From NCBI GenBank assembly GCA_902789325.1, contig CADANN010000026.1:6158-44492 (forward strand): a stretch of DNA of 38,335 bases, read 5' to 3'. Below, one piece after another: positions 8,881 through 17,485 of the stretch. The notes under the pieces were generated by a model, which saw nothing but the letters and a program-made list of their open reading frames with translations, did no database searches and had not been told where the DNA came from. The translations under genes were made by a program, and so were the position numbers. Numbering within the stretch: the first letter of the stretch is position 1; each line of letters starts with the position of its first letter. The stretch is from an uncultured Spirochaetaceae bacterium. Its GTDB lineage: Bacteria; Spirochaetota; Spirochaetia; Treponematales; Treponemataceae.

Positions 8881-9783
8881 ATGGCAAAACGATATCTTGC
8901 AAATAATGAATCTCTCATAAAAAAAGCACTTTACCTCAGACTGATGGCAGAAGACATTGCCGAAGGTATGAAGAGCGGAAATTTCCGTTCGCTTTACCGC
9001 GGACAGGGAATTGAGTTTGCAGGAGTCCGCGAATATAACCGTGGAGACGACATCCGCACAATTGACTGGAACGTAACAGCCCGTATGGGGCGGCCGTACA
9101 TCAAAATATTCGAAGAGGAACGCGAATTACAGATTTTCCTGATTGTAGACTCATCGCGCTCCATGCAGCTCGAGAACGCAACCGACCGCCGCACAAAATA
9201 TGCCGCTGCCGCCGAAACCGCAGCCCTCGTCGCAATTGCCGCTGAAATAAACGCATGTCCCACAGGCGCTGTATTTTTCGACGGTGCAATAAATTTTTCT
9301 GCAGAGCCCGCACTCGGTAAAGAAAACACAATGCAGATTTTAAATCACTTAGACCGACTGCCACCATCTCCAGTAAGCGGCTCTGTACTTCCTAACGCAA
9401 TTACTGCTGCGGCAAAAGTGCTGCGCAAACGAACTCTTGTGTTCATTCTTTCAGACTTCCGTTGCGCCGACTGGGAAAAGCCCCTGATTAACCTTGCACA
9501 AAAGAACGATGTAATTGCAATTAATCTTCACGATGCAGCTGACGAAGAACTGCCATCTCTGGGTACTGTAAAATTTATGGATGTAGAAACAGGTCGTAAA
9601 ATGTCGCTTCCTTCTTCATCTACTGCCTTCAAAAAAGAATGGCGTAATTACAACGAAATGAACCAGAACCGCTGGCAGGATTTCTGCATTAAGCACGGCA
9701 TCATGCCGGTAATACTCGACACAAAAACAGAACCCGTACAAGTTTTGAATCAGATTTTTGCACGAAAAGCAAGATTAAGGTAG
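8881..9783 (+). CDS. DUF58 (VWA-like) protein of the Bat operon
   Basis: This 300-aa protein carries the DUF58 signature FAGVREYNRGDDIRTIDW at about residues 41-58, followed by a VWA-like fold with the MIDAS-type DSSRSM near residue 90 and a conserved FILSDFRCADW segment near residue 193. DUF58 proteins regularly sit behind MoxR and are thought to be its client or adaptor. The start codon is 2 nt after the moxR stop and lacks a Shine-Dalgarno, so translation is probably coupled. There is no signal peptide or membrane segment, so it should be cytoplasmic. Confidence 0.92.
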   Translation: MAKRYLANNESLIKKALYLRLMAEDIAEGMKSGNFRSLYRGQGIEFAGVREYNRGDDIRTIDWNVTARMGRPYIKIFEEERELQIFLIVDSSRSMQLENATDRRTKYAAAAETAALVAIAAEINACPTGAVFFDGAINFSAEPALGKENTMQILNHLDRLPPSPVSGSVLPNAITAAAKVLRKRTLVFILSDFRCADWEKPLINLAQKNDVIAINLHDAADEELPSLGTVKFMDVETGRKMSLPSSSTAFKKEWRNYNEMNQNRWQDFCIKHGIMPVILDTKTEPVQVLNQIFARKARLR

Positions 9784-9792
9784 GAGACAGCT

Positions 9793-10680
9793 ATGGCATC
9801 ATTTTCAGTACAGCAGATTCTCATTCCTAAAAAAGTCTATATCGGAGATCAGGCAGAATTACGTTGCACCTTCAACAACCCAAACACAGAACTTAAACAA
9901 CTGGTAAATAAAGAAAGTAACGGACAAACCGAACTATCGTTAGTTAGTTTAGAATCTTCAGACTACGATATAAAAAGTGTAACACTTTCTTCAGTAGGTG
10001 TTGACTATTATCAATTATCAGTAAACTTCATTCCATGGAAAACCGGAGAATTACAATTTCCTCCACTCACAATAGATGGTACAGATCTCATAATTGAATT
10101 TCATCCTGTACAGATTGTTTCACTTGTTTCAACAGATTCGAACAATGCAACTACCCTTCGCGACACAGCCTCACCTCTTTTACTACCGGGTACTACTTAT
10201 AAACTTTATGGCGCACTGACTGCTCTCATAATTATTCTTATTATATTAATCAGGATTATTATCAAAAGAAAAAACATACAGTTTTTCTTGGAAACAAAAC
10301 GACTTCAGCGTAAATACAAAAAAAATAAAAAACAAACGATTCGTGCTTTACGACAGATTTCTGACGAAACTTCCGATTCCGAAACTGCAGCGCTAATTCA
10401 AAAAATCATGCGTAATTATCTGGAAGTGCGCTTTGATTATCCGTTCACTAATGCCACAACCTCTGAACTGATGAAGGGTTGGCAGAAGGTAACTGGAGGA
10501 CTTCTTTCTGATTCAAAAGAAGAAGCATTTTGCGATATTACTGCCTGTTTTATTCGAACTGATTTTATCCGCTACAGCAAGGGAACTCAGTTTAATGCAA
10601 ATGAAAAATCAGAACTTATTCAAAAGCTTATAGGCCGTATAGAAATACTTGAAAAAGAAGAAGGAGAAAACAATGCCTAG
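9793..10680 (+). CDS. Bat-operon membrane protein, BatD/DUF4381-like
   Basis: A 295-aa protein with three parts: residues 1-125, a beta-rich region with Ig-like character (KVYIGDQAELRCTFNNP, WKTGELQFPPLTI) resembling BatD modules; one membrane segment at about 137-157 (ALIIILIILIRIII); and a Lys-rich then helical C-terminal domain of about 135 residues. In many bacteria this operon position holds a DUF4381 protein with one membrane segment and a similar cytosolic tail, so this is probably its counterpart. Oddly there is no N-terminal signal peptide, although the beta domain would be expected outside the cytoplasm. The ATG follows GGAG by about 6 nt, and the next gene overlaps the end by 8 nt. 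Confidence 0.72.
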   Translation: MASFSVQQILIPKKVYIGDQAELRCTFNNPNTELKQLVNKESNGQTELSLVSLESSDYDIKSVTLSSVGVDYYQLSVNFIPWKTGELQFPPLTIDGTDLIIEFHPVQIVSLVSTDSNNATTLRDTASPLLLPGTTYKLYGALTALIIILIILIRIIIKRKNIQFFLETKRLQRKYKKNKKQTIRALRQISDETSDSETAALIQKIMRNYLEVRFDYPFTNATTSELMKGWQKVTGGLLSDSKEEAFCDITACFIRTDFIRYSKGTQFNANEKSELIQKLIGRIEILEKEEGENNA

Positions 10681-13153
10681 TTTTGAAAATCCAGCAGCCT
10701 TTTTTCTTCTCCTGTTGATTCCGGCGCTTTACATTCTGAGACACCTTAAGGTTTTTAATCAGATTTCTTTCCCCGCAGTTCTTGCAGATTGGGGAGGACG
10801 TACTTTTGAATGGAAGGGTAAATCACAGAAAATTCTTTCTGTTTTTGCAGGTACCTTTTTTACAGCAGGATTTTTAATTTCAGTTGCTGCACTTGCAGCT
10901 CCTGTAATTTCAAATCAAGAAAAAGTTTTTACATCACTTGGAACAGACATAGTTTTTGTTTTAGACACGAGTCCATCTATGTCAGCGAAGGATATGGACG
11001 GCACACAAAGGCTTGCCGCCGCAAAAAATGCAATATACACACTCTCAAATAAAAACGACGGCAGCCGTTATGGTCTGGTTGCGCTTGGAAGTAATGCTGC
11101 AGTGTTAGTTCCACCTACCAGCGACTTGAACTTTTTCTCTGAACGTCTAACAAATATTACTGCTGGTACTTTTGGAAACGGTTCTGCAATTGGAGATGGA
11201 TTAAGTACAGCTGTCTGCCATCTTGTTTCCTCGTCTGCTCCTAAAAAATGCATCGTACTTTTGACAGACGGCGAAAACAACGCTGGTGAAATTCATCCGG
11301 AAACAGCAGCCCAGTTAGCGGCAGATAACAGCATTACAATTTATGTAATTGGCATCGGATCAAAAGGAAAAGTTCCAATTGAATACACAGACCCATCAAC
11401 TGGAAAACTCTACTCTGGATATCTTGATTCAAACTTTAATCCTGCTTCACTAAAAAAAATTGCTGGCATTGCAGGTGGAAGATATTTTGAGGCACAGACT
11501 GTCGATGAGCTTTCAGGGATTCTTACCACAGTTTCAAAATCAGAAACAGTTTCTCAAAACTACACTTACCGTACTGTAAATCATCTTTTTTACAAACAGT
11601 TTCTTACTGTTGCGCTTATATTATTTTCTCTAGCCTGGTTTATCCGCAGAATCCTATTGAAAGAAATGGTTTGTTTTAAATACAAAAAAATTCTTTTTGT
11701 ACGTTCCGGCTGTCTGTTAGCAGGCTTTGCATTTTTACTTCTAGCCCGTGCAGGACTTACCTGGGGAACATATCTTGTACCAGTTCAAAAAAGCGGACAT
11801 TCAGTTGCTATGGTTTTTGATATTTCTCATAGTATGATGGCAACAGACTGTCCGGGCAATACTACTCGACTTAACGCTGCATCACTTTATGCAAAAAAAT
11901 TACTTTCGAAAATGGCAGGAACTCCAGTAGCAGTTGTGCTTGCAAAAGGTGATGGAGTTGCCGCAATTCCCCTTACAGATGATTCATCAATGGTAGAATC
12001 TCTTCTTGATGTAATGTCTCCAAATCTTATGACCGTTCCAGGTTCAAGTATTGGACGTGGAATTCTAAAAGCAAAAGAAACCTTCCAGACAAACTTTTCA
12101 TCAGCAGGAAGGATCTGGGTATTTACCGATGGAGAAGAAACTGATTCTCAGCTTACTCCTGCCTTGCTTGAATGTCAGAAAGCAGGTATTCCAGTAACAT
12201 TTATAGGTTTTGGTTCAGTACTCGAGAGTCCAGTTTTGACTGGAGACGGTAAGACAACAGTAATGACAGCTCTGCGTCGCGACAGAATTGAAACATCAAT
12301 TTCTGAAGCAGCGGCAAAATTTAATTTTTTCAATTATCGCGAAAATCTTATATATATTGATTCCATGGAAAAAGGTTCAGCCGTTCAACTACTTAATCAG
12401 CTTCGTTTTGGTCCTACAGAAAATCTGATTACTTCATATGAAATAAAACCTGTTCCACGCTATAAATTATTTTTGTCGATTGCAGCAATTTTTTTGATTT
12501 TGAGTTACATCACAACAGAGTTTAATTTCCAGAGATTCTTTGGCGGTGTAAAAAAGGCAACCGCAAAAACCTCTGTTGCACTTATTCTATTAATTTTAAG
12601 CGGATGCTCTTCTCAGACTACAGAGATTTTAAAGGGCACAGTTTCCTTTCAGCAGAAAAAATACAGACATTCTGTTTCATGTTTTATGAAGGCTTCAGAA
12701 AATGCTGCTGCAAATGAAAATCATATAAATCAAAGTTTTGCATTATATGATCTTGGCACTGCCTATATTATGCTTGGTGAAGATTCGGCTGCACTGGAGC
12801 AGTTCAAAAATATTTCAGATGAAGCACCTGCAAATGTCCGTTATTCTGCATTTTATAACGCAGGTGTACTTGCCTGGCGAAATTCAGATTTTGAAGAGGC
12901 AAGGGATTATTTTAAGAAAGCACTAGAAATTGACAGTTCAAAAATTGACGCAAAAATCAACCTTGAACTTTCAATGCAGCAGGCTCAGGCAAAGGGCCAT
13001 CAAAATCAAAGCAATCAGATTCAGGCCTCTCAGGAAGAAAGCTCTCCACAGAATCTTGAAAAAGCCGTATTCGAACATATCAAGGAGAATGATCAGAAGC
13101 AATGGAAAAACAGCGAAACAAAAGACTCATCAAATCTTGCAGAAGATTTCTAA
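10673..13153 (+). CDS. BatA-BatB-BatC fusion: two VWA domains plus TPR region
   Basis: A single open frame of 826 aa carries what are usually three proteins. Start ATG at 10673 is chosen because AAGGAG sits about 6 nt upstream; an in-frame TTG at 10649 is rejected. Residues 5-24 and 60-78 are membrane segments; VWA 1 spans about 92-290 with MIDAS DTSPS (98-102) and LLTDGEN; membrane segments follow at about 308-325 and 345-362; VWA 2 spans about 378-570 with DISHS (383-387) and VFTDGEE; another membrane segment lies at about 600-613; then a hydrophobic stretch ending ILSGCSS (Cys645), very like a lipoprotein signal; then TPR-like repeats at about 655-770 and a Gln/Ser-rich tail. The C-terminal coding end overlaps batD by 52 nt. 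Confidence 0.9.
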   Translation: MPSFENPAAFFLLLLIPALYILRHLKVFNQISFPAVLADWGGRTFEWKGKSQKILSVFAGTFFTAGFLISVAALAAPVISNQEKVFTSLGTDIVFVLDTSPSMSAKDMDGTQRLAAAKNAIYTLSNKNDGSRYGLVALGSNAAVLVPPTSDLNFFSERLTNITAGTFGNGSAIGDGLSTAVCHLVSSSAPKKCIVLLTDGENNAGEIHPETAAQLAADNSITIYVIGIGSKGKVPIEYTDPSTGKLYSGYLDSNFNPASLKKIAGIAGGRYFEAQTVDELSGILTTVSKSETVSQNYTYRTVNHLFYKQFLTVALILFSLAWFIRRILLKEMVCFKYKKILFVRSGCLLAGFAFLLLARAGLTWGTYLVPVQKSGHSVAMVFDISHSMMATDCPGNTTRLNAASLYAKKLLSKMAGTPVAVVLAKGDGVAAIPLTDDSSMVESLLDVMSPNLMTVPGSSIGRGILKAKETFQTNFSSAGRIWVFTDGEETDSQLTPALLECQKAGIPVTFIGFGSVLESPVLTGDGKTTVMTALRRDRIETSISEAAAKFNFFNYRENLIYIDSMEKGSAVQLLNQLRFGPTENLITSYEIKPVPRYKLFLSIAAIFLILSYITTEFNFQRFFGGVKKATAKTSVALILLILSGCSSQTTEILKGTVSFQQKKYRHSVSCFMKASENAAANENHINQSFALYDLGTAYIMLGEDSAALEQFKNISDEAPANVRYSAFYNAGVLAWRNSDFEEARDYFKKALEIDSSKIDAKINLELSMQQAQAKGHQNQSNQIQASQEESSPQNLEKAVFEHIKENDQKQWKNSETKDSSNLAEDF

Positions 13154-14493
13154 TTATTCTACTTGCATTATTCTCCCCTATTCTTGCCAGCGCACAAAAC
13201 CTTAGTCTCAATCAGATAAAGGCTCTGCGCATCACAGCAGAAGAAGGGCAGAACTTATATACTAAAACTGATTTAAAATTTACCGTCACTATTCCTAACG
13301 TTCATTCTTCACAAGTTCAGATTCTTTCTACGGAACAGAAGTCTGATATAAATTTCCGAACTATCCGAAAATCAGAAAACTATGGTGAAAATGGAACAAC
13401 CATAGAAATCTGGTATAACTTTGAAAAAAAAGGAACATACACTCTTACTCCACTTTCAGTTCTGATTCAAAACAGAAAGCGTAATATCAGTTTTGAAACC
13501 ATAACTGTTACCGACGATCCTGCAACAATGCTTCCAAGAATCGTAATTGTTTTTGAAGATGGAACAGAAGTTTATTCAGATGAAACCGTAAACGCATCGC
13601 CTCTCTTAAAAATCAAAACTGGTAAGAAGCTTAAGTTTACAATCAATCTCCAATATGCGAACCAGCTTATGCAGTTCAACTGGGATATTCCAAAGGATTC
13701 AATTTTTACCTGTTCAAAAGAATTTGATTTCACTGAGATACGCCAGCGTGAAAGAGTATATTCTCATAACCTGATTCCTGTTGCTGAATTTGAATGGACA
13801 GGACTTGTTCCAGGAACACAAAAGCTGCCGGCTTTTCGTTTGAATGCAACTGGTTACAATGGCTACAGAAGTGAATTATTATTACCAGAAATTCTTATTG
13901 AGTTTACACAGGGTAATGATGATGAACTTACAGTTGATGAATCAGATATTTTTTCAGCAGCATTCTACCAGGAAGTTTCTAGTACCGAAAATGAAAAAAA
14001 CATTATTCTTACAAAACAGGATTGTAAGACTCTTACCGACCTTTATACAAGAGAGCACAATGAATTTTTAATGTATCGTACAGCACGTAAAGCAAGAATA
14101 GATTTTGAAGCTGAACACGGGCTTGTCTCTTCTGTAAATCCGATTTTCCCGACAGTACTTTTATATATTTCCCTTATTGTTATTATCACTTCCTGCATCT
14201 GCATCATTATTGCGGCAAGAAAAAAACATAAAATCAGAATGCTGCTTTTTACAACAATACTTTTGATTGGAACAGCTCTATTAATTTATTGTACAGTCAG
14301 AAGGCACGAACGCTATGGCATTTCGTGTGGCTGTAAGATTTATTCAATTCCACAGGAAAATGCAGAAGCCGTTTCCGAAGTTGGTAGTGGTATTCGTGTA
14401 AAAATTCTCGAAAGCACAGAAAAATGGCTTTATATTGAGGTTGGTGAATCTGGCGGATGGTGTAACCTCGATGAGATTTGTATAATCAGATAA
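13102..14493 (+). CDS. BatD-family protein with C-terminal SH3-like domain
   Basis: 463 aa. The N-terminus has a basic region, hydrophobic LIILLALFSPILASAQ and a likely cleavage after ASA, so the start at 13102 gives a proper signal peptide even though it overlaps the preceding gene by 52 nt. Residues about 30-290 are beta-rich and resemble the BatD repeats. Two membrane segments lie near 348-368 and 377-395. The last 60 residues (YGISCGCKIYSIP, GSGIRVKILEST, WLYIEVGESGGWC) look like a bacterial SH3 domain. AAGGAG lies 14 nt before the ATG, rather far, so coupling with the upstream gene is likely. Confidence 0.85.
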   Translation: MEKQRNKRLIKSCRRFLIILLALFSPILASAQNLSLNQIKALRITAEEGQNLYTKTDLKFTVTIPNVHSSQVQILSTEQKSDINFRTIRKSENYGENGTTIEIWYNFEKKGTYTLTPLSVLIQNRKRNISFETITVTDDPATMLPRIVIVFEDGTEVYSDETVNASPLLKIKTGKKLKFTINLQYANQLMQFNWDIPKDSIFTCSKEFDFTEIRQRERVYSHNLIPVAEFEWTGLVPGTQKLPAFRLNATGYNGYRSELLLPEILIEFTQGNDDELTVDESDIFSAAFYQEVSSTENEKNIILTKQDCKTLTDLYTREHNEFLMYRTARKARIDFEAEHGLVSSVNPIFPTVLLYISLIVIITSCICIIIAARKKHKIRMLLFTTILLIGTALLIYCTVRRHERYGISCGCKIYSIPQENAEAVSEVGSGIRVKILESTEKWLYIEVGESGGWCNLDEICIIR

Positions 14494-14535
14494 AAGCTTA
14501 CGTAGTGTACTCACATTTTTTTCAGGAGCATATTT

Positions 14536-15099
14536 ATGGACATGGGCGATATTCTGAATCAATGGGATTCAATGCAGAAAAAACAGGTAAAAAAGCAAAA
14601 GGAAAGCGGTAAAAACCAGATATCTCATAAAAAAGCAAACGCACCAACAGCGGAGGAAAAGGATCGTGCGGCTGAGAAAAATTTTGAAGAGCAGCTTAAA
14701 GTTGAAAACTCAAAACAGATAAATCCGATGGAATTGTGGCTCCGCCGCTACGGCACCGTTGATAAAGATAAAATTGCAGAAGAGCAGGCAGAACGTTCTC
14801 AGCTTTTCGATAGAAATTATTTGATGAATATGAAGCCTGAGGCACGTCTTGATTTACACGGTTTACACCAGACCGAAGCAGAGCAAAGCCTCGACAGATT
14901 TATTACAGACTGTAAGTTGCGAGGACTTCGCAAGGTTCTTATTATTCACGGCAAGGGCATTCATTCGCACGGTTCAGATCCTGTACTCGGAGAACTGGTT
15001 CGCCGCTTTGTTGAACATGACAAACGCTGCGGAGCTTCCGGCCATCCAAAAACAAAGGCCGAAGGCGGAAGCGGCGCAACCTGGGTACTCTTGAAATAA
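14536..15099 (+). CDS. Smr-domain protein
   Basis: 187 aa. The first 100 residues are charged and Lys/Glu rich and probably partly unstructured or helical. Residues about 105-187 form a Smr domain: LDLHGLHQTEAEQSLDRF, then VLIIHGKGIHSHG and the C-terminal GGSGATWVLLK, where the LDLHG and HGKG motifs are the family hallmarks. Smr domains are known as nucleases or nucleic acid binding modules, as in MutS2. An AGGAG about 8 nt before the ATG supports the start. It follows batD by 42 nt on the same strand and may be read through from the Bat operon. A convergent gene begins 17 nt after its stop. Confidence 0.92.
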   Translation: MDMGDILNQWDSMQKKQVKKQKESGKNQISHKKANAPTAEEKDRAAEKNFEEQLKVENSKQINPMELWLRRYGTVDKDKIAEEQAERSQLFDRNYLMNMKPEARLDLHGLHQTEAEQSLDRFITDCKLRGLRKVLIIHGKGIHSHGSDPVLGELVRRFVEHDKRCGASGHPKTKAEGGSGATWVLLK

Positions 15100-15116
15100 T
15101 CAAACCACAAAACAGT

Positions 15117-16199
15117 CTAAATCGAAATAATACACTTCAGCGGAAGGTGATCCGAACAGCCAGAATCTGTATAAACCTTATACCCCTGTGGAATAGAATT
15201 CTCATCTGCCACAGGTGGTTCAGCAACTGGTTGAAACTGACAGACTTCTATTTTTCCTGCAAAGAAAAAATTATCAATTCTTTCCCAGCCACCATCATAA
15301 AAGTAACTTCCGATTTCTGTTAGAAACTTTCCTTCCTCTGTAAACCATGGAGAATAAATCTTTACACCAGCTTTATCACCATCAAAGTTGAAATCTCTTA
15401 ACAAAAGGTTCGCTTTATCACGAACAGAAAAGTCTTCTTCAAAGGGAATAAAATCTTCTGCACTACGATTGAAGTCTCCACACATAACTACCGAACGTTC
15501 GTTAGACAACACACTCTTTACTCTATGTGCCAACACAGCTTCCTGCCAGTCTCTCCAGACTTCTGTTTCTTCTTCTCCACCTGATTTTGATTTCCAGTGA
15601 TTTACAAATAACTCAAATTCTTTTTCACCTGGGCATACTGTCAACTGCATAATCGGGCGTCCGGACGGCTGAGCATTTTTATGAACACAAATATCCAGAC
15701 TATGCACTTTAAGATTTTTGATCTCATATCTGGAAAAAACAGCACAGCCTATTGCACTCCCCTCTTCTTTAGCGAAGCACGCATACTGCCAGCCTTTCTT
15801 TTTAGACCAGGCTCCATCCGTCAATCGATTTGCGATATCTTGCACCACTGCTTCATTTTCAATTTCTTCCAAAACTATGACATCTGCATTTAACAACGAC
15901 ATTACCTCACATAATTTATCGAGTCGTTTTTTATACTTTTCTGTAGTCCATTTTGAAGAATTTGTAAAATCAGAATATTCTGTACCAGTTGTAACGGCAT
16001 CAAAAAAGGTCTGCGCATTCCAGCCGGCAAGAGAAACAATCTGATTTTTTTCTTCTTCAGCTCTTCCATCCTTTTTTTCCTGATGATTTGAAAATAGTAA
16101 ATTGGGCTTTATTTTTATTCCGCAGCCGGTATTAAAAGTAAGCACAAGTGGAATAATCCATAAAACAAAAGTTCTTATAAGCATTTGATTTTTTTTCAT
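15117..16199 (-). CDS. Endonuclease/exonuclease/phosphatase-family lipoprotein
   Basis: The 360-aa protein has a lipoprotein signal peptide ending FNTGC (Cys26). The EEP fold is shown by LAGWNAQTFFDA (metal-site Asn), VIVLEEIENEAV (metal Glu), LFVNHWKSKSGG, VMCGDFNRS (Asp and Asn) and the closing CSDHLPL (Asp-His). Family members cut nucleic acids or phosphoesters. The lipid anchor places this one outside the cytoplasmic membrane, perhaps for scavenging DNA or phosphate (inference). AGGAGG lies 6 nt before the ATG. It is convergent with the Smr gene and separated from the methylase gene by an AT-rich 86-nt gap, where only weak promoter-like sequences were seen. Confidence 0.85.
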   Translation of the reverse strand: MKKNQMLIRTFVLWIIPLVLTFNTGCGIKIKPNLLFSNHQEKKDGRAEEEKNQIVSLAGWNAQTFFDAVTTGTEYSDFTNSSKWTTEKYKKRLDKLCEVMSLLNADVIVLEEIENEAVVQDIANRLTDGAWSKKKGWQYACFAKEEGSAIGCAVFSRYEIKNLKVHSLDICVHKNAQPSGRPIMQLTVCPGEKEFELFVNHWKSKSGGEEETEVWRDWQEAVLAHRVKSVLSNERSVVMCGDFNRSAEDFIPFEEDFSVRDKANLLLRDFNFDGDKAGVKIYSPWFTEEGKFLTEIGSYFYDGGWERIDNFFFAGKIEVCQFQPVAEPPVADENSIPQGYKVYTDSGCSDHLPLKCIISI

Positions 16200-16285
16200 T
16201 AAAAACCTCCTGCTATATAAATAGACACACTTTTACTGTTTTTAGACAAATTTGAGGAATTTTTTCAATTTTTTTTGTGATTTTT

Positions 16286-17485
16286 TTAGTTTTTCTCAAC
16301 CAGGAAGAGATATTCTTTTACATGTATTTCTCTTCCATTGAGATTTCTTGAACCACGGAAAGTATTGTACTCAGCTTCCAGAACTTCAACTTTTCCGCAT
16401 TCAGAAAGCAATTCTATCATCTCGTCTTTCTGAATAAAGCCATCAGAATTAAAGGAAACAAGTACGTAGCGGGCACGAACATTTTTTACAAGTTCTAAAA
16501 ATACCTGAGAAGTCTTTCGTTTTTTATTATAATCAGAACGATTCCAGTCTTTTGGAATACCTGATACACGGCTGATTTTTTCTTCATCCGGTCGCTGATA
16601 ATCTGCAATCAGATTAAGCATAAAATAATTTGAACCATATGGATGCTGATTATACGGCGGATCAAAATATGCAAGATCAAAAACTCCATCACTCGTAAAA
16701 TCTTTTGAATACAGAGCTTCATCCAAAACAAGGCTGTTGGCATCCTGACTGAATACTCGGCTTTTGCAATTAAACTCAGAAAAAACCGGGAATGGAAGAA
16801 CAATTTTTCCACGAATTCTTGAAAGAGCATTACGGCCATTTCCACCAAACTGGCCCGTTCCTGTTTTAGAGTTTTTATAAAAGCCTTTGAAGATTCCCGC
16901 TGTATTTGCATGAATTGATGCTTCTGACAAAAGCGGCGCAATAAAATAATCTCTTAATTCAGGAGAAACTTCTTTTTCTATAAGCTGACGGGCAACATCA
17001 AGATAGGCTGCATTATAAGGTGTGTAAAAACACCGTTCTCCTTTTTCAATTGAATCTTCATCGGCAGGGGCATAGAGTTCTGAAATAAAACCAGCATTCT
17101 TAAATCCTGAATCTGATTTTTCAAGTGCACTCATTTTTCTGTCTATTTTTTTACAAAGCGAAGAATGAAGTTGCTGTAACTCCTCAAGGTTGATTTTTGA
17201 TTTATCACTCAAATAGCAGCGGTTGATAATGCAGGAATAATTTTCAAGATCATTTACTGTTATTGCACTTGCATACTGCTTCAGATAACGGCTTACTATA
17301 CCGCTGCCAGCAAAAACATCAAGACAAGTTAGTTTTGACTTACCTAGCCGAGTCTGTACTTTGCAAACTTCACTCCCGATAAAGTCTAAAAGAGCACGTT
17401 TATTTCCAATATAAGTTATCAGCTGACTTTGAAGAAATTCAGGATTCTCTTTATTGCCTTGTTTCAAAACCAGCTCCAATTTCAT
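16286..17485 (-). CDS. D12-class N6-adenine DNA methyltransferase, solitary
   Basis: 399 aa. YIGNKRALLDFI near residue 25 and DVFAGSGIVSRYLK near residue 55 form the S-adenosylmethionine site; FDLAYFDPPYNQHPYGSNYF near residue 270 holds the catalytic DPPY. This order matches D12 (Dam-like) enzymes, but the protein is longer than Dam (about 278 aa), leaving a large central target-recognition region. No restriction endonuclease gene is next to it, so it may be an orphan methylase. The ATG at 17485 overlaps aroA by 35 nt without a clear Shine-Dalgarno; a TTG six codons inside, preceded by GGAG, is an alternative start (17467). Confidence 0.88.
   Translation of the reverse strand: MKLELVLKQGNKENPEFLQSQLITYIGNKRALLDFIGSEVCKVQTRLGKSKLTCLDVFAGSGIVSRYLKQYASAITVNDLENYSCIINRCYLSDKSKINLEELQQLHSSLCKKIDRKMSALEKSDSGFKNAGFISELYAPADEDSIEKGERCFYTPYNAAYLDVARQLIEKEVSPELRDYFIAPLLSEASIHANTAGIFKGFYKNSKTGTGQFGGNGRNALSRIRGKIVLPFPVFSEFNCKSRVFSQDANSLVLDEALYSKDFTSDGVFDLAYFDPPYNQHPYGSNYFMLNLIADYQRPDEEKISRVSGIPKDWNRSDYNKKRKTSQVFLELVKNVRARYVLVSFNSDGFIQKDEMIELLSECGKVEVLEAEYNTFRGSRNLNGREIHVKEYLFLVEKN

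Noticed and set aside
10649..10672. TTG start eight codons upstream of the Bat fusion
   Set aside because: It gives a Lys-rich tail and overlaps the ribosome binding site that serves the ATG at 10673.
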